DNA of 64,000 nt from an uncultured Clostridia bacterium. Its GTDB lineage: Bacteria > Bacillota > Clostridia > Christensenellales > Aristaeellaceae. How positions within the stretch are numbered: the stretch's first letter is position 1; each line of letters opens with the position of its first letter. The position numbers were made by a program, and so were the translations under genes. Location of the stretch: assembly GCA_937894675.1 (NCBI GenBank), contig CALCQO010000001.1:8602-72601 (forward strand), given 5' to 3'. Below the pieces are notes generated by a model. That model searched no databases. It had not been told where the DNA came from and was given only the letters and a program-made list of their open reading frames with translations. Positions 36,256 through 45,107 of the stretch are shown here, one piece after another.

Positions 36256-36384
36256 CACTTCTTTGACTGTCTTTAACCGCGCCAGGCGCGGCTTTCTCAT
36301 GGAGGATTGCATAAAGCGCGGCTCTATGCAAAGAGGAATCCCTATGGTATACTTTGAACACTAAAAGCGAATCAGGGGGACGAT

Positions 36385-37029
36385 ATGCTGTTTCTGAACC
36401 AAACCAGCGTGCTGGCCTTCGTGTCCATGCTGGTGCTGGGCACCCTATACAAGCTGGGGGATATGCGCAAAACATTCCCCCAGACCGCCACCATCCTCTT
36501 TAAGGGCGCGGCCACCAGCGTGGCGGGGGCTTTGGCCCTGTACGCCGCTATAGTGCATGGCGGGGCTTACGCCTGGTGGATTGCCGCGGGGTTGTTCCTG
36601 TGCGCCGTGGCGGATATGGTGCTGGAAAAACACTTCATCGGCGGCATGGTTGTGTTTGCCCTGGGGCATGTAGCGTACATCCTGGCGTTTCTTTCCCAGG
36701 GCAGCCTGACCCCGGGCGTCCTGGCGCTCTACGGGTTGTTGGTTGCCTTTGTGTTCTATATGGCCCATGTGATGCACAAAAAAACAGGGCAAACCACCCT
36801 GCATCTGGCCCTCTACGGCGTGGTCATCGGGCTGATGGCGGCGCTGGCGGTGCCCCAGCGTCCGGCTGCTACGGTGGGCGCCATCCTGTTTGTGCTTTCC
36901 GACAGCCTAATTGCCTACCGCATTCTGGTGCGCCCTTCCAAGTGGAACGATCTGCTGTGCATCATCCTCTACTACCTGGGGCAGTTTCTGCTGGGCTACT
37001 CCGCCCTGCTCAATGCCATGGGTGTGTAG
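36385..37029 (+). CDS. Lysoplasmalogenase-like membrane protein (YhhN family)
   Basis: 214 residues with about eight hydrophobic helices, the YhhN/TMEM86 size. The two conserved acidic motifs are present: GLFLCAVADMVLE (first DMxL) and ILFVLSDSLIAYRIL (second, SDxxIA). These enzymes cleave the vinyl-ether bond of lysoplasmalogens; many anaerobic Bacillota have plasmalogens, so a membrane lipid turnover role is plausible. ATG 36385 is preceded by a GGGGGA-type RBS. It is monocistronic and ends at a bidirectional terminator. Confidence 0.8.
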   Translation: MLFLNQTSVLAFVSMLVLGTLYKLGDMRKTFPQTATILFKGAATSVAGALALYAAIVHGGAYAWWIAAGLFLCAVADMVLEKHFIGGMVVFALGHVAYILAFLSQGSLTPGVLALYGLLVAFVFYMAHVMHKKTGQTTLHLALYGVVIGLMAALAVPQRPAATVGAILFVLSDSLIAYRILVRPSKWNDLLCIILYYLGQFLLGYSALLNAMGV

Positions 37030-37052
37030 CGTAATAGATAACGGGAATAAAT

Positions 37053-37080
37053 AGCGCCCCTGGCATTTTGCAGGGGCGCT
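37053..37080. terminator. Bidirectional terminator
   Basis: AGCGCCCCTG (37053-37062) pairs with CAGGGGCGCT (37071-37080) between convergent genes. Confidence 0.65.
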
Positions 37081-37098
37081 TGCTTAATCTATTGGAAA

Positions 37099-38049
37099 TC
37101 AGTCGCCAAAGTCGATGGGCTCCAGCTCGCCCGGATCGGTGATGTACTCGCCTGGCTCCCTGGTGGGGGCGGGGGTCACCTGGGGGATGGGGGTGGCCGC
37201 CGGGGCCTGGGAGGCGCCGGGCGCGGTCTGCACCGGAGCCAGGGTGGCCTGGGAAGGAATCACCGTGCCGAACAGGGAAGGCGCCTGGGTGGCGCCGGGC
37301 TCCAGAGGCGCCTGCTCGGAGGGGGCGGGTTGGGTATCCATCAGCAGGTACTTGGTCATCATAAAGCCGACCTTGCCCAGCAGCTCAATCTCGCTCCAGT
37401 CGTCGCCCTGCGCCAGCAGCACGAATTCGTTGCCCGTTTTCACGTTCATAATCACATTATTGCCCGTTTTGCCCGACCAGCGCATCTTGATGTTGCGCAC
37501 CCGCTTGGGGTCGTCCGGCCAGGAGATGACGCCTGTGCCGCTGCTTTCCCGGGCGCCGGTCAGCGTCAGGTGGTCGCTGAGCAGATAGCCTTCCTTGCCG
37601 TCCACCCGCACCAGAGTGAAGGGGTCGCCCTTTTCGATGACGGCAACGATGCTGCCGTTATTGTACTTGCCCAGGGCTTTGGACTTGGTGCTGTCCTTTT
37701 CCCGCAGGGTCAGCCGACCGTTGTTGGCGGACACCACGGCGAAGGTTTCCGCTTCGGTTACTTCGCTGAAGGTCAGCAGCTGGCTGGCCACATAGCCTTC
37801 CTTATCGCCGGAGACAGCCAGGCACCAGCTCAGGCCCATCTGCTTCACCTGCACCTCGTCCCCCTGGTTCAGAGCGGCGACAAAGGCGGCGTCCGCTCGG
37901 GGCTGCTGCAAAAGGGAAGCGGCGCTCTTGAGGGTGGCCGTGGTGACCAGCCCGGCATTGGCCTTGCTGTCCGCCACCTGGGCCAGCGCCGGCAGGGCGA
38001 GGAGCAGCAGGGCGAACATCAGGCTGAGCATCTTGGTTGATTTCTTCAT
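37099..38049 (-). CDS. Secreted SH3-like domain protein
   Basis: 316 residues from ATG 38049 (GGAGG seven bases upstream). A signal peptide ends near LALPALA. Three bacterial SH3-like segments follow, at about 35-95 (ending WCLAVSGDKEGYVASQLLTF), 100-165 (LTLREKDSTKSKALGKYNNG ... GKEGYLLSDHLTL) and 175-240 (ending KVGFMMTKYLLMD). The last ~75 residues are a Pro/Ala/Thr-rich linker. No catalytic domain is present. SH3b modules often bind wall peptides, so this may be a wall-associated or sensor protein. It has no obvious operon partner. Confidence 0.75.
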   Translation of the reverse strand: MKKSTKMLSLMFALLLLALPALAQVADSKANAGLVTTATLKSAASLLQQPRADAAFVAALNQGDEVQVKQMGLSWCLAVSGDKEGYVASQLLTFSEVTEAETFAVVSANNGRLTLREKDSTKSKALGKYNNGSIVAVIEKGDPFTLVRVDGKEGYLLSDHLTLTGARESSGTGVISWPDDPKRVRNIKMRWSGKTGNNVIMNVKTGNEFVLLAQGDDWSEIELLGKVGFMMTKYLLMDTQPAPSEQAPLEPGATQAPSLFGTVIPSQATLAPVQTAPGASQAPAATPIPQVTPAPTREPGEYITDPGELEPIDFGD

Positions 38050-38209
38050 ATCGTTTCCTCCATTGGATACCGGAAATTTCTTCATAACTTCGTAATAAAT
38101 ATAGCATGCAGGGGGTGGAGTGTCAAGAAATATCTATATCATATGGGGTTTCGCGGCGATAGGATGTCTGGCCGCGCATCGAACCCTCCGCCGGGGGAGG
38201 GATGGGGCA

Positions 38210-38252
38210 ATGGGAGCCAGATGTACCTGGGATGTACTCCCATGGAATTTTT
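38210..38252 (+). promoter_or_regulatory. Attenuator-like hairpin in leader of symporter gene
   Basis: ATGGGAG (38210-38216) pairs with CTCCCAT (38237-38243), enclosing CCAG/CTGG, and is followed by ATTTTTATT. A second GC-rich hairpin (CCCTCCGCC/GGGGGAGGG) lies at ~38184-38201. It sits ~80 bases upstream of the symporter start and could end transcription early. No riboswitch class is recognised. Confidence 0.35.
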
Positions 38253-38324
38253 ATTGCCATTTATCTTCCTTAATGGTAAAATCATACCGGATGGAACATA
38301 ATACATATGCAGGGAGGGATCCTC

Positions 38325-39581
38325 ATGTCTCAAGCCTCTGGCGGAAAGAGGAAACTGTCGCTGGCCGCGTGGATTTTTATCGGCATGTTTGCCGGTATCG
38401 CGGCGGGCATCGCGTTCAACATGCTGAACATGGCAGACTTTACAACCAACTACCTGAAACCCTTCGGAACCATCTACATCAACCTGCTCAAGTTCCTGGT
38501 GGTGCCGGTGGTGCTGCTGTCCATCGCCAATGGCGTGGTCTCCCTGAAAGATTTAAAGCGCGTGGGCACCATCGGCGGCAAGACCTTCCTGTACTATATG
38601 CTGACCACCGCCCTGGCCCTGGTCATCGGCCTGTTCTTTGCCAATGTATTCAGGTCGCTCAACTGGTTCCCCAAGCTGGAAACCACCGATTTGGCGTATG
38701 AAGCCAAGAGCAGCAACCTGATGCAGACCATCGTGAACATCTTCCCCAGCAACGCCCTGGCGCCCCTGGTCAATGCCGACATGCTGCCGCTGATTGTCAG
38801 CGCCCTGTTCCTGGGGGCGGGCATCCTGTCCGCGGGGGAGCATGGCAAGCGCATCGGCCAGTTTGTGGAGGATGCCTACGAAGTTACCATGAAGATCCTG
38901 ATGATGATCATCAAGATTTCTCCCTTTGGCGTGTTCTTCCTGATGGCCGACGTAATCGCGGTGAACGGCGCCGCCATTGTCGGCTCTCTGGCGCTGGTCA
39001 TTTTGGTGGCCTTCATCGCCTACACGGTGCATGTGGTGGTGGTGTACGGCTTCAGCGTCAATTTCCTTAGCAAGATGAGCCCGCTTACCTTCTTTAAGGG
39101 CATGGCGCCGGCCATGATTACCGCCTTTACCACCACCTCCTCCAACGCTACGCTGCCCTTAACCATTGAATGCTCCAACAACCTGGGCGCCGACCCGGAG
39201 GTTTCCTCCTTCGTGCTGCCCCTGGGCGCCACCATCAACATGGACGGCACCGCTATCTACATGGGGGTAACCAGCGTGTTCATCGCCTCCTGCTACGGGG
39301 TGGATTTAACCCTCGGCCAGATGGCCACCATCGTGCTCACCGCCACCCTGGCCTCCATCGGCACCGCGGGCGTGTCGGGCGCGGGCATGATTATGCTGGC
39401 CATGGTGCTGCAGAGCGTCAACCTGCCGGTGGCGGGCATCGCGCTGATTGCCGGCGTGGACAAGCTGTTCGACATGGGCCGCACCACCCTGAACATCACC
39501 GGGGACGCTACCTGCGCCATCTGGATTTCCAGGATAGAAAAGGAAAAGCGCGGCGCGCCGCTGCCCTGGGCGGAAAAGTAA
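38325..39581 (+). CDS. Dicarboxylate/amino acid:cation symporter (DAACS)
   Basis: 418 residues from ATG 38325 with GGGAGGG upstream. The two glutamate-transporter signatures are present: the HP1 serine-rich loop TTSSNATLPLTIE and the helix-7 motif INMDGTAIYMGV, and the HP2/helix-8 region TAGVSGAGMIMLAMVL ... DKLFDMGRTTLNITGDA. The conserved D-x-x-x-x-T-x-N of helix 8 is intact, pointing to acidic or neutral amino acid substrates with Na+ or H+. A hairpin GGGCGGC/GCCGCC with CTCCTTTC at 39607-39637 may terminate it. Confidence 0.9.
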   Translation: MSQASGGKRKLSLAAWIFIGMFAGIAAGIAFNMLNMADFTTNYLKPFGTIYINLLKFLVVPVVLLSIANGVVSLKDLKRVGTIGGKTFLYYMLTTALALVIGLFFANVFRSLNWFPKLETTDLAYEAKSSNLMQTIVNIFPSNALAPLVNADMLPLIVSALFLGAGILSAGEHGKRIGQFVEDAYEVTMKILMMIIKISPFGVFFLMADVIAVNGAAIVGSLALVILVAFIAYTVHVVVVYGFSVNFLSKMSPLTFFKGMAPAMITAFTTTSSNATLPLTIECSNNLGADPEVSSFVLPLGATINMDGTAIYMGVTSVFIASCYGVDLTLGQMATIVLTATLASIGTAGVSGAGMIMLAMVLQSVNLPVAGIALIAGVDKLFDMGRTTLNITGDATCAIWISRIEKEKRGAPLPWAEK

Positions 39582-39606
39582 TCCCGAATCTTAATACAAA
39601 ATCAAC

Positions 39607-39637
39607 GGGCGGCTTCCCAAGGGAGGCCGCCTCCTTT
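39607..39637 (+). terminator. Probable terminator after the DAACS gene
   Basis: GGCGGC (39608-39613) pairs with GCCGCC (39626-39631), followed by a C/T-rich tract. The rest of 39640-39860 shows only AT-rich promoter-like sequence and no gene. Confidence 0.4.
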
Positions 39638-39881
39638 CATGGCGCGGCGGCTCTGCTATCACTTGCCTGCCTCTCGCGCGGGGGAGTCACATTGCATAGC
39701 GTGAATCACAAACCGGGCGGGCGGGGGTATTTATGCAATATCATCATCAGGAAGATGAAGGAAATTCCCTGATATATAATAGAATTATGCGCATAAATAT
39801 CTTTCTATACATATTGTAATTATTCATGCTTGATGCTATATTGAGCCCATCAGGACATCTTCATAAAAAGGAGGGATTTCT

Positions 39882-40155
39882 ATGAAGAAAATTCAGATGG
39901 GCAAGATTGCCGACAAGATTATCGACATCAACCTGCAGATGAAGGCGGGGGAGAAAATCGCCATCATCACCGAGCCCGAGAAGCTGAAAATTGCCGAGAC
40001 CATTGCCGCTTCCGCTTACCGCAAGGACATTGAGCCCGTTATCGTCATCATGATTCCCCGGGACACCGACAGCCAGGAGCCGCCCAAGATTGTGGCCGAG
40101 GCCATGAAGGGCAGCGACGCCTTTGTGTCGGTGGTGGGCAAGTCCATCACCCATA
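39882..40155 (+). pseudogene. 5' fragment of an M29-like aminopeptidase gene
   Basis: AAAAGGAGG precedes ATG 39882. Codons 1-91 read as the N-terminus of an aminopeptidase T (M29)-like protein (KIIDINLQMKAGEKIAIITE ... EAMKGSDAFVSVVGKSITH). At about 40150 the sequence turns AT-rich and the frame continues as unrelated residues (RVEVIVDGDIHKFNKKVKF) to TGA 40214. The catalytic C-terminal domain is missing, so it cannot be active. The breakpoint marks the left border of the inserted cassette. Confidence 0.7.
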
Positions 40156-40214
40156 GAGTAGAAGTAATAGTTGATGGTGATATCCACAAATTTAATAAGA
40201 AAGTTAAATTTTGA

Positions 40215-40220
40215 TACAAT
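40215..40220 (+). promoter_or_regulatory. Candidate -10 of the methyltransferase cassette
   Basis: TACAAT with a TTAATA-like -35 about 18 bases upstream, immediately before AAGGAG and the TTG start; it would make the cassette independent of the host promoter. Confidence 0.3.
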
Positions 40221-40244
40221 AAAGATAAAGAAGGAGAAATTAAT

Positions 40245-41426
40245 TTGGCAAATAAAAAACTCTATGAAGCAAAAAACGCTAAGTTTGATGAATTTTACAC
40301 GCAATATAACGATATTCAAAATGAGATTAATGCTTATTTGGAATATAACCCCAATGTTTTTAGGGGAAAAACTATTTTACTCCCGTGTGACGACCCCGAA
40401 TGGAGTAATTTTACAAGATTCTTTGCGCAAAATTTTGAAAACTTTGGATTGAAAAAATTAATAAGTACTAGTTATGCTATTGAAAGCAAGGCATATAAAT
40501 CAGGACAACAGATTTCATTATTTGAACTTGAAGATGAGAAATTTGATTCTACTATAACAAATGCTCGTGGTAAGATATTTACATTATCACGCGACAAAGA
40601 TAATTCTGGGAAAATAGATATCGATGACCTAGAATGGTCATATTTAAATGGGGACGGAAGTTTCCAAAGTGAAGAAGTTGAAAAGTTAAGAGAAGATGCG
40701 GACTTCATTATCACCAATCCTCCATTTTCATTATATAGAGATTTCATTTCATGGATAATTGAAAAAGATAAAAAATTTTTGGTTATTGGAAATAAGAGTA
40801 GCGTTACCTATAAAGAAATATTCCCTTTGATTATGGAAAACAAAATGTGGTCTGGTAAGACGTCATGGAGTGGTGGATTATGGTTTGAAACAAAACATCC
40901 AACAGACTACGACAAGATTGTGGATGGCATCAAGATGAAAAATGTTTCCTCTGCATGGTTTACAAATATAGAACATGGCAGGAGACATCAACCATTGTCT
41001 CTAATGACGATGGAGGATAACATCAAATTCAGTAAACATAAAGAAATTAGAAACATCGGATATCCAAAATATGATAATTACGATGCTATTGAAGTAAGCT
41101 ATACTGATGCAATTCCATCTGACTATGATGGAGTAATGGGAGTCCCAATAAGCTTTTTGGAAAAATATAATCCAGAACAGTTTGAGATACTTGGGTCAAC
41201 TCAACGCGGATGCCATGATAAAGTTCCGGACACAAAAAAATACGATGATTATTGGGAAGTTCGACAAAACGGAGAACGCACTGGTTCTTCGGGTGGTAAA
41301 ACAAACGAGAATGCTAATTTGCTTCAAAATGATGGTAGAAGAAACTACTTTATAAATAAGGAAGGCAGAATAATTCAATCTGCTTATCAACGAATATTCA
41401 TTAGGTTTAGGAGGGAGGAAAAATGA
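40245..41426 (+). CDS. EcoRI-family adenine-specific DNA methyltransferase
   Basis: 393 residues from TTG 40245 (AAGGAG eight bases upstream). The protein shows the amino-MTase catalytic motif IITNPPFSLYRDFISWI (NPPF at 158-161), an N-terminal FYTQYNDIQNEI and LLPCDDPEWSNF region (SAM-binding side) and HPTDYDKIVDGIK / WFTNIEHGRRHQPL, all typical of the EcoRI-methylase Pfam family (N6-adenine). Codons are strongly AT-rich compared with the GC-rich neighbours, indicating recent transfer. The stop overlaps the ATG of the DUF262-HNH gene, so the two proteins are made together. No EcoRI-type endonuclease is next to it. Confidence 0.85.
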   Translation: MANKKLYEAKNAKFDEFYTQYNDIQNEINAYLEYNPNVFRGKTILLPCDDPEWSNFTRFFAQNFENFGLKKLISTSYAIESKAYKSGQQISLFELEDEKFDSTITNARGKIFTLSRDKDNSGKIDIDDLEWSYLNGDGSFQSEEVEKLREDADFIITNPPFSLYRDFISWIIEKDKKFLVIGNKSSVTYKEIFPLIMENKMWSGKTSWSGGLWFETKHPTDYDKIVDGIKMKNVSSAWFTNIEHGRRHQPLSLMTMEDNIKFSKHKEIRNIGYPKYDNYDAIEVSYTDAIPSDYDGVMGVPISFLEKYNPEQFEILGSTQRGCHDKVPDTKKYDDYWEVRQNGERTGSSGGKTNENANLLQNDGRRNYFINKEGRIIQSAYQRIFIRFRREEK

Positions 41427-42586
41427 TTACTACACTACGGACAGATATAACTATTGAAGAAATATGCAGAGGCTTTACTTACAATGAATACGAAGGTAAA
41501 GGTTTATTTGGTTTATCAGGAAAGTTAACTATTCAACCAGAATATCAAAGAAATTATATTTATGCTGATGGCAAAAGAGATGTTGCGGTTATTGATTCGA
41601 TAATGAAAGGCTATCCTCTTGGGTTGATTTATTTTACAAAAGTTGACGAAGATAAATTTGAAATTCTGGATGGTCAACAACGAATCACAAGCATTGGAAG
41701 ATATGTTACAGATAAGTTCTCAACACCTGATTCCAATGATATTCCACGATATTTTAGTGGACTTCCAGATGATATTAAAGAAAGAATATTAAAGACAACA
41801 CTGACTATTTATGAGTGTGAAGGCACAGAGAGTGAAATTAAAGAATGGTTTAAGACAATAAACATTGTGGGTATTCCACTAAATGACCAAGAACTAGCTA
41901 ATGCAATACATTCTGGCCCATTTGTTACAATGGCCAAAGAGGAGTTTAGTAATAGTCAAAATGCTAATGTTCAGAAATGGAGTGCTTATATTAATGGAAC
42001 TGTTGATAGACAGGATTATCTAAAAACTGCATTAAACTGGGTGAGTAAAGGCAACATCGATGATTACATGAGTTTACATAGATATGATAATAATATTAAC
42101 GAATTGAAATCCTATTTTAATAGTGTAATTGATTGGATTTCTAGTGTCTTTTCAGATGTCGATAGAACCATGAATGGGCTCGAATGGGGAGAGTTGTACG
42201 AAAAATATTATAGAAACCCATATGACCCTGATGAAGTTTCCGAAAAATTAAATGACCTGTTGGAAGACTTTTACGTAAAAGATAAGAAGGGAATATATGA
42301 ATATATTTTGGGTGGCTGTCTAGATTCACGATTATTGAATATTCGTATATTTGATGAACCTACAAAAACAAGTGTATATCGATCACAAACAAGTAGTGCA
42401 AAAGAGCAAGGAGTTTCTAACTGCCCGTTATGTGCTATTGGCAGTAATAACAATAAAAGTAGAATATACAAGCAGAGCGAAATGGATGCAGATCATGTAA
42501 CAGCTTGGAGCAAAGGTGGTTCAACGGATGCTGGCAATTGTCAGATGCTTTGTAAAACTCATAATAGAGCAAAGGGGAATAAATAG
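41423..42586 (+). CDS. DUF262 (ParB/GmrS-like) protein with C-terminal HNH nuclease
   Basis: 387 residues; AGGAGGGAGG precedes ATG 41423, which overlaps the methyltransferase stop. Residues ~10-200 are DUF262: the motif FEILDGQQRITSI (DGQQR at 83-87) and YQRNYIYADGKRDVAVIDSI match the ParB-like nucleotide-binding fold found in GmrSD type IV restriction and related defence proteins. Residues ~334-386 form an HNH/zinc module: CPLC ... DADHVTAWSKGGST ... NCQMLCKTHNRAKG. All HNH core residues are present, so nuclease activity is expected. Pairing with an adenine methyltransferase suggests a restriction-modification-like system with an unusual NTP-sensing nuclease. AT-rich like its partner. Confidence 0.85.
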   Translation: MITTLRTDITIEEICRGFTYNEYEGKGLFGLSGKLTIQPEYQRNYIYADGKRDVAVIDSIMKGYPLGLIYFTKVDEDKFEILDGQQRITSIGRYVTDKFSTPDSNDIPRYFSGLPDDIKERILKTTLTIYECEGTESEIKEWFKTINIVGIPLNDQELANAIHSGPFVTMAKEEFSNSQNANVQKWSAYINGTVDRQDYLKTALNWVSKGNIDDYMSLHRYDNNINELKSYFNSVIDWISSVFSDVDRTMNGLEWGELYEKYYRNPYDPDEVSEKLNDLLEDFYVKDKKGIYEYILGGCLDSRLLNIRIFDEPTKTSVYRSQTSSAKEQGVSNCPLCAIGSNNNKSRIYKQSEMDADHVTAWSKGGSTDAGNCQMLCKTHNRAKGNK

Positions 42587-42744
42587 AATCACGACATATC
42601 AAAACACTTTTATACAATAAATTATATTGCATAGATTGGTTCATTGATATGTTCCCACATACGCAAGCTCTCAGTGGATATCTTCTCTCAAAGAGAATAA
42701 TATTCAAGTTACTAATTTTTGACAGCTATCCACTCATCTCAAAA

Positions 42745-43005
42745 CAGCTGGTATTCGCCTTCCTGTACGCCAGCTACTTCGTGCATCCGGTGATGGGCAA
42801 GAACTACGACTCGGCCATGATGGCTTCCGGCCTCATCGGCTTTGGCATGGGCTCCACCTCCAACGCCATGGCCAACATGCAGGCGCTGTCCGAACAGTAC
42901 CGCTACTCCAAGATGGCATTCTTCGTGGTGCCCATCGTCGGCGCGCTGTTCATCGACTTTATCAACATCTTCCTGATTTTCGGGTTCATCGGCTTCCTCA
43001 GCTGA
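42745..43005 (+). pseudogene. 3' fragment of a sodium/glutamate symporter (gltS) gene
   Basis: From about 42745 the GC-rich host codon pattern returns and the frame reads QLVFAFLYASYFVHPVMG, MMASGLIGFGMGSTSNAMAN and FFVVPIVGALFIDFINIF, which is the end of GltS-type symporters (the GxGxTxNAxANM element and the last helix). All earlier helices are missing; the frame upstream is AT-rich cassette sequence. It is the right border of the inserted cassette. A terminator follows at 43025-43052. Confidence 0.75.
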
Positions 43006-43024
43006 TACCGGATGGAAAAACCAG

Positions 43025-43052
43025 CAGCCCTCCCGTATGGGAGGGCTGTTTT
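43025..43052. terminator. Terminator of the gltS remnant
   Basis: CAGCCCTCCC (43025-43034) pairs with GGGAGGGCTG (43039-43048), followed by TTTT; it also faces the convergent secreted-protein gene. Confidence 0.75.
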
Positions 43053-43072
43053 GCTGCAAAAGAATCACTCGG

Positions 43073-43849
43073 TTATTCCGCTGGGAATACCTTTGCAAAG
43101 ATGGGGTTGGCTCGCAGGGCGTCCAGGGCTTTTTGGTCAATCATCTGGGCGCTGCCCATGGGGGAGGTGCCCGACATGGGCGCGCTCAGCTTCAGAATCT
43201 GCCAGCCCTCGGGGTACTGCACCAGGGTGAAGCCGTGCTGGAACAGCTGGCCATTGAAGGCATAGATGGCGATATATTCCCCGCTGTCCAGGGCGCCGTA
43301 GATGGCGGCGTTGCGCTGGTTCAGCCCGCCTTTCAAAGCGTCGGCGGTATTCTCGTACAATTCCTGCAGTTCCAGCCCGGCGAAGTTGGCGGGGGCAAAG
43401 CGGGCGGTGTACTCTTCCAGCGTCAGCGCTTCCCCCTCCGAAACGGCGAACAGCCCGTCCGGCGTCATGGGCAGGGCGCCGAAGCGCTGGTTATCCGGCA
43501 TGTCCGGCAGCGCCAGGGAACTGAGCAAGCCGTGCACGCTTAGCAAATTGTTGGCGCGGTTAATCTGGGCATTGAGGCCCTGGAACTGGAGGTCATCGCC
43601 CAGGAAGCGGTTGGGCGTGTTGGGGTAGAGGCCTTTGGCTGTCTCCAGATACTTTTGCGTGTCAAAATGCGCGGCGGCGGACTGGGTTGCCATGCTGTCG
43701 GCGGTGCCGCCGATGTCCTGGTTTTTGATGCAATCAACGAAGTAGAGAATGCTGTTCTCCGGCTGGGGGAAATACATGTCCTCCTGCTGGGCGTAGGCCG
43801 CGGGCAGCAGCAGAAGCAGCGCGAGGGTCAGAATCAGTAGCTTTTTCAT
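43073..43849 (-). CDS. Secreted protein of unknown function
   Basis: 258 residues from ATG 43849 with GGAGA upstream. A clear signal peptide (MKKLLILTLALLLLLPAAYA) precedes a globular region without a recognised domain: repeated helical segments such as YFVDCIKNQDIGGTADSMAT and EEYTARFAPANFAGLELQEL, then a beta-rich end (EYIAIYAFNGQLFQHGFTLV). It has no anchor or catalytic motif. It follows the iron alcohol dehydrogenase gene on the same strand after 28 bases and may be co-transcribed. Confidence 0.65.
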   Translation of the reverse strand: MKKLLILTLALLLLLPAAYAQQEDMYFPQPENSILYFVDCIKNQDIGGTADSMATQSAAAHFDTQKYLETAKGLYPNTPNRFLGDDLQFQGLNAQINRANNLLSVHGLLSSLALPDMPDNQRFGALPMTPDGLFAVSEGEALTLEEYTARFAPANFAGLELQELYENTADALKGGLNQRNAAIYGALDSGEYIAIYAFNGQLFQHGFTLVQYPEGWQILKLSAPMSGTSPMGSAQMIDQKALDALRANPIFAKVFPAE

Positions 43850-43877
43850 GTCGGTTCTCCTTTGCTTGTCCGGTGTT

Positions 43878-45107
43878 TTATATTTGGGGCTGCCCGCCAG
43901 CAACGCTTTCGTCCGCCACCTGGCGGTAAAAGGTTTCCAGCTCCTGTGCGGTCATCAGTTTGGGCACGGGGTACAGGGGGTTGGCTTCCTTTTCGGCCTG
44001 TTTGGCCAGCAGGGGGATATCCTCCTTCTGGATGCCGGGCAGTTTGTCCGGGATGTTCATGTCGGCGTTATACTGCCGGATGGCGGCGATGAACTTGCGC
44101 GCCCCTTCCTCAGGGGAATCCTCTGCTGCGCAGACCCCCGCGGCGACGCCCAGCTGGTGCAGTTTTGTATCGGCGCTCTTGCCGTAGGCGTCCAGCACAT
44201 AGGGCATGATGACGGCGTTGGCCAGCCCGTGGGGGGTGCCGTAGCGCCCGCCCAGGGAATGGGCGACAGCGTGGATATAGCCCACATAGGATTGGGAGAA
44301 CGCCAGCCCCGCCTGGTAGGCGGCGTGCAGCATGTTTTCCCTGGCCTGATGGTTTCTGCCGTCGGCATAGGCGGTTTTCAGGTTTTCAAACACCAGCTTG
44401 ACGGCGGACAGGGCCAGGCGCCTGGTCTCCCTGGTGGTGGAACGGCCGATGTAGGCTTCCACCGCGTGGGTCAGGGCGTCCATGCCGGTGGCGGCGGTCA
44501 GGTGCGGGGGCAGGGTGTAGGTGAAGGCCGCGTCCAGCACCGCGTAGCGGGGGATCAGCGGAAAACTCATGATGGCGTACTTGTGCCGGGTGACGCTGTC
44601 GGTAATCACCGCCGCCAGGGTGGTTTCGCTGCCCGTGCCCGCCGTGGTGGGGATGGCAATCAGGGTGGGCAGTTTGCGCCGCACCCGCAGCACGCCGCCC
44701 ATATCCGCCAGGGTTTTGTTGGGGTAGGCAACCCGTGCCCCCACCCCCTTGGCGCAGTCCATGGCCGAGCCGCCGCCCACGGCGATGATGGCGCCGCACT
44801 GGTTTTCATGGTACAGCGTAAGGGCTTGCTCCACATTGCTGACGGTGGGGTTGGGCTGGGTTTTGTCGTAGACAACATAGGGAAGGGCGCTCTTTGTCAG
44901 CGCTTCCTCCACCGGGGCCAGCAGGCCGTTGGCGACGATGCCTTTGTCGGTGACAATCAGCACAGAGCGCGGCTTTTCTTTTTGAAACACCTGCTCCAGC
45001 TGGGCGCAGGAGGGGACAATCTCCAGCTCCCGATAGGGCAGAAGGGGCAGCGCCAGGCGAAAGGACATCTGATACACGCGGCAATAGATGGCTTTGAGAA
45101 AAAACAT
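43878..45107 (-). CDS. Iron-containing alcohol dehydrogenase
   Basis: 409 residues from ATG 45107, preceded by AGGTGG. The family's NAD-binding GGGSAMDCAKG and the second motif PTTAGTGSE are present, and the metal ligands are visible in TGMDALTHAVEAYIG (D/H), HAVAHSLGG and TPHGLANAVIMPYVL. This is group III Fe/Zn-ADH, whose members act on primary alcohols, 1,3-propanediol or lactaldehyde. No neighbouring gene defines the substrate. The upstream frame before ATG 45107 runs through the promoter region and is not used. Confidence 0.9.
   Translation of the reverse strand: MFFLKAIYCRVYQMSFRLALPLLPYRELEIVPSCAQLEQVFQKEKPRSVLIVTDKGIVANGLLAPVEEALTKSALPYVVYDKTQPNPTVSNVEQALTLYHENQCGAIIAVGGGSAMDCAKGVGARVAYPNKTLADMGGVLRVRRKLPTLIAIPTTAGTGSETTLAAVITDSVTRHKYAIMSFPLIPRYAVLDAAFTYTLPPHLTAATGMDALTHAVEAYIGRSTTRETRRLALSAVKLVFENLKTAYADGRNHQARENMLHAAYQAGLAFSQSYVGYIHAVAHSLGGRYGTPHGLANAVIMPYVLDAYGKSADTKLHQLGVAAGVCAAEDSPEEGARKFIAAIRQYNADMNIPDKLPGIQKEDIPLLAKQAEKEANPLYPVPKLMTAQELETFYRQVADESVAGGQPQI

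Noticed and set aside
38098..38324. Riboswitch in the leader of the DAACS symporter gene
   Set aside because: Hairpins are present but no conserved core of a known glycine, glutamine, T-box or other class was recognised.
40155..42745. Interpretation of the cassette as a toxin-antitoxin pair or mobile intron
   Set aside because: Domain content (EcoRI-family methylase, DUF262, HNH) fits restriction-like defence; no reverse transcriptase, intron RNA folds or small antitoxin gene are present.
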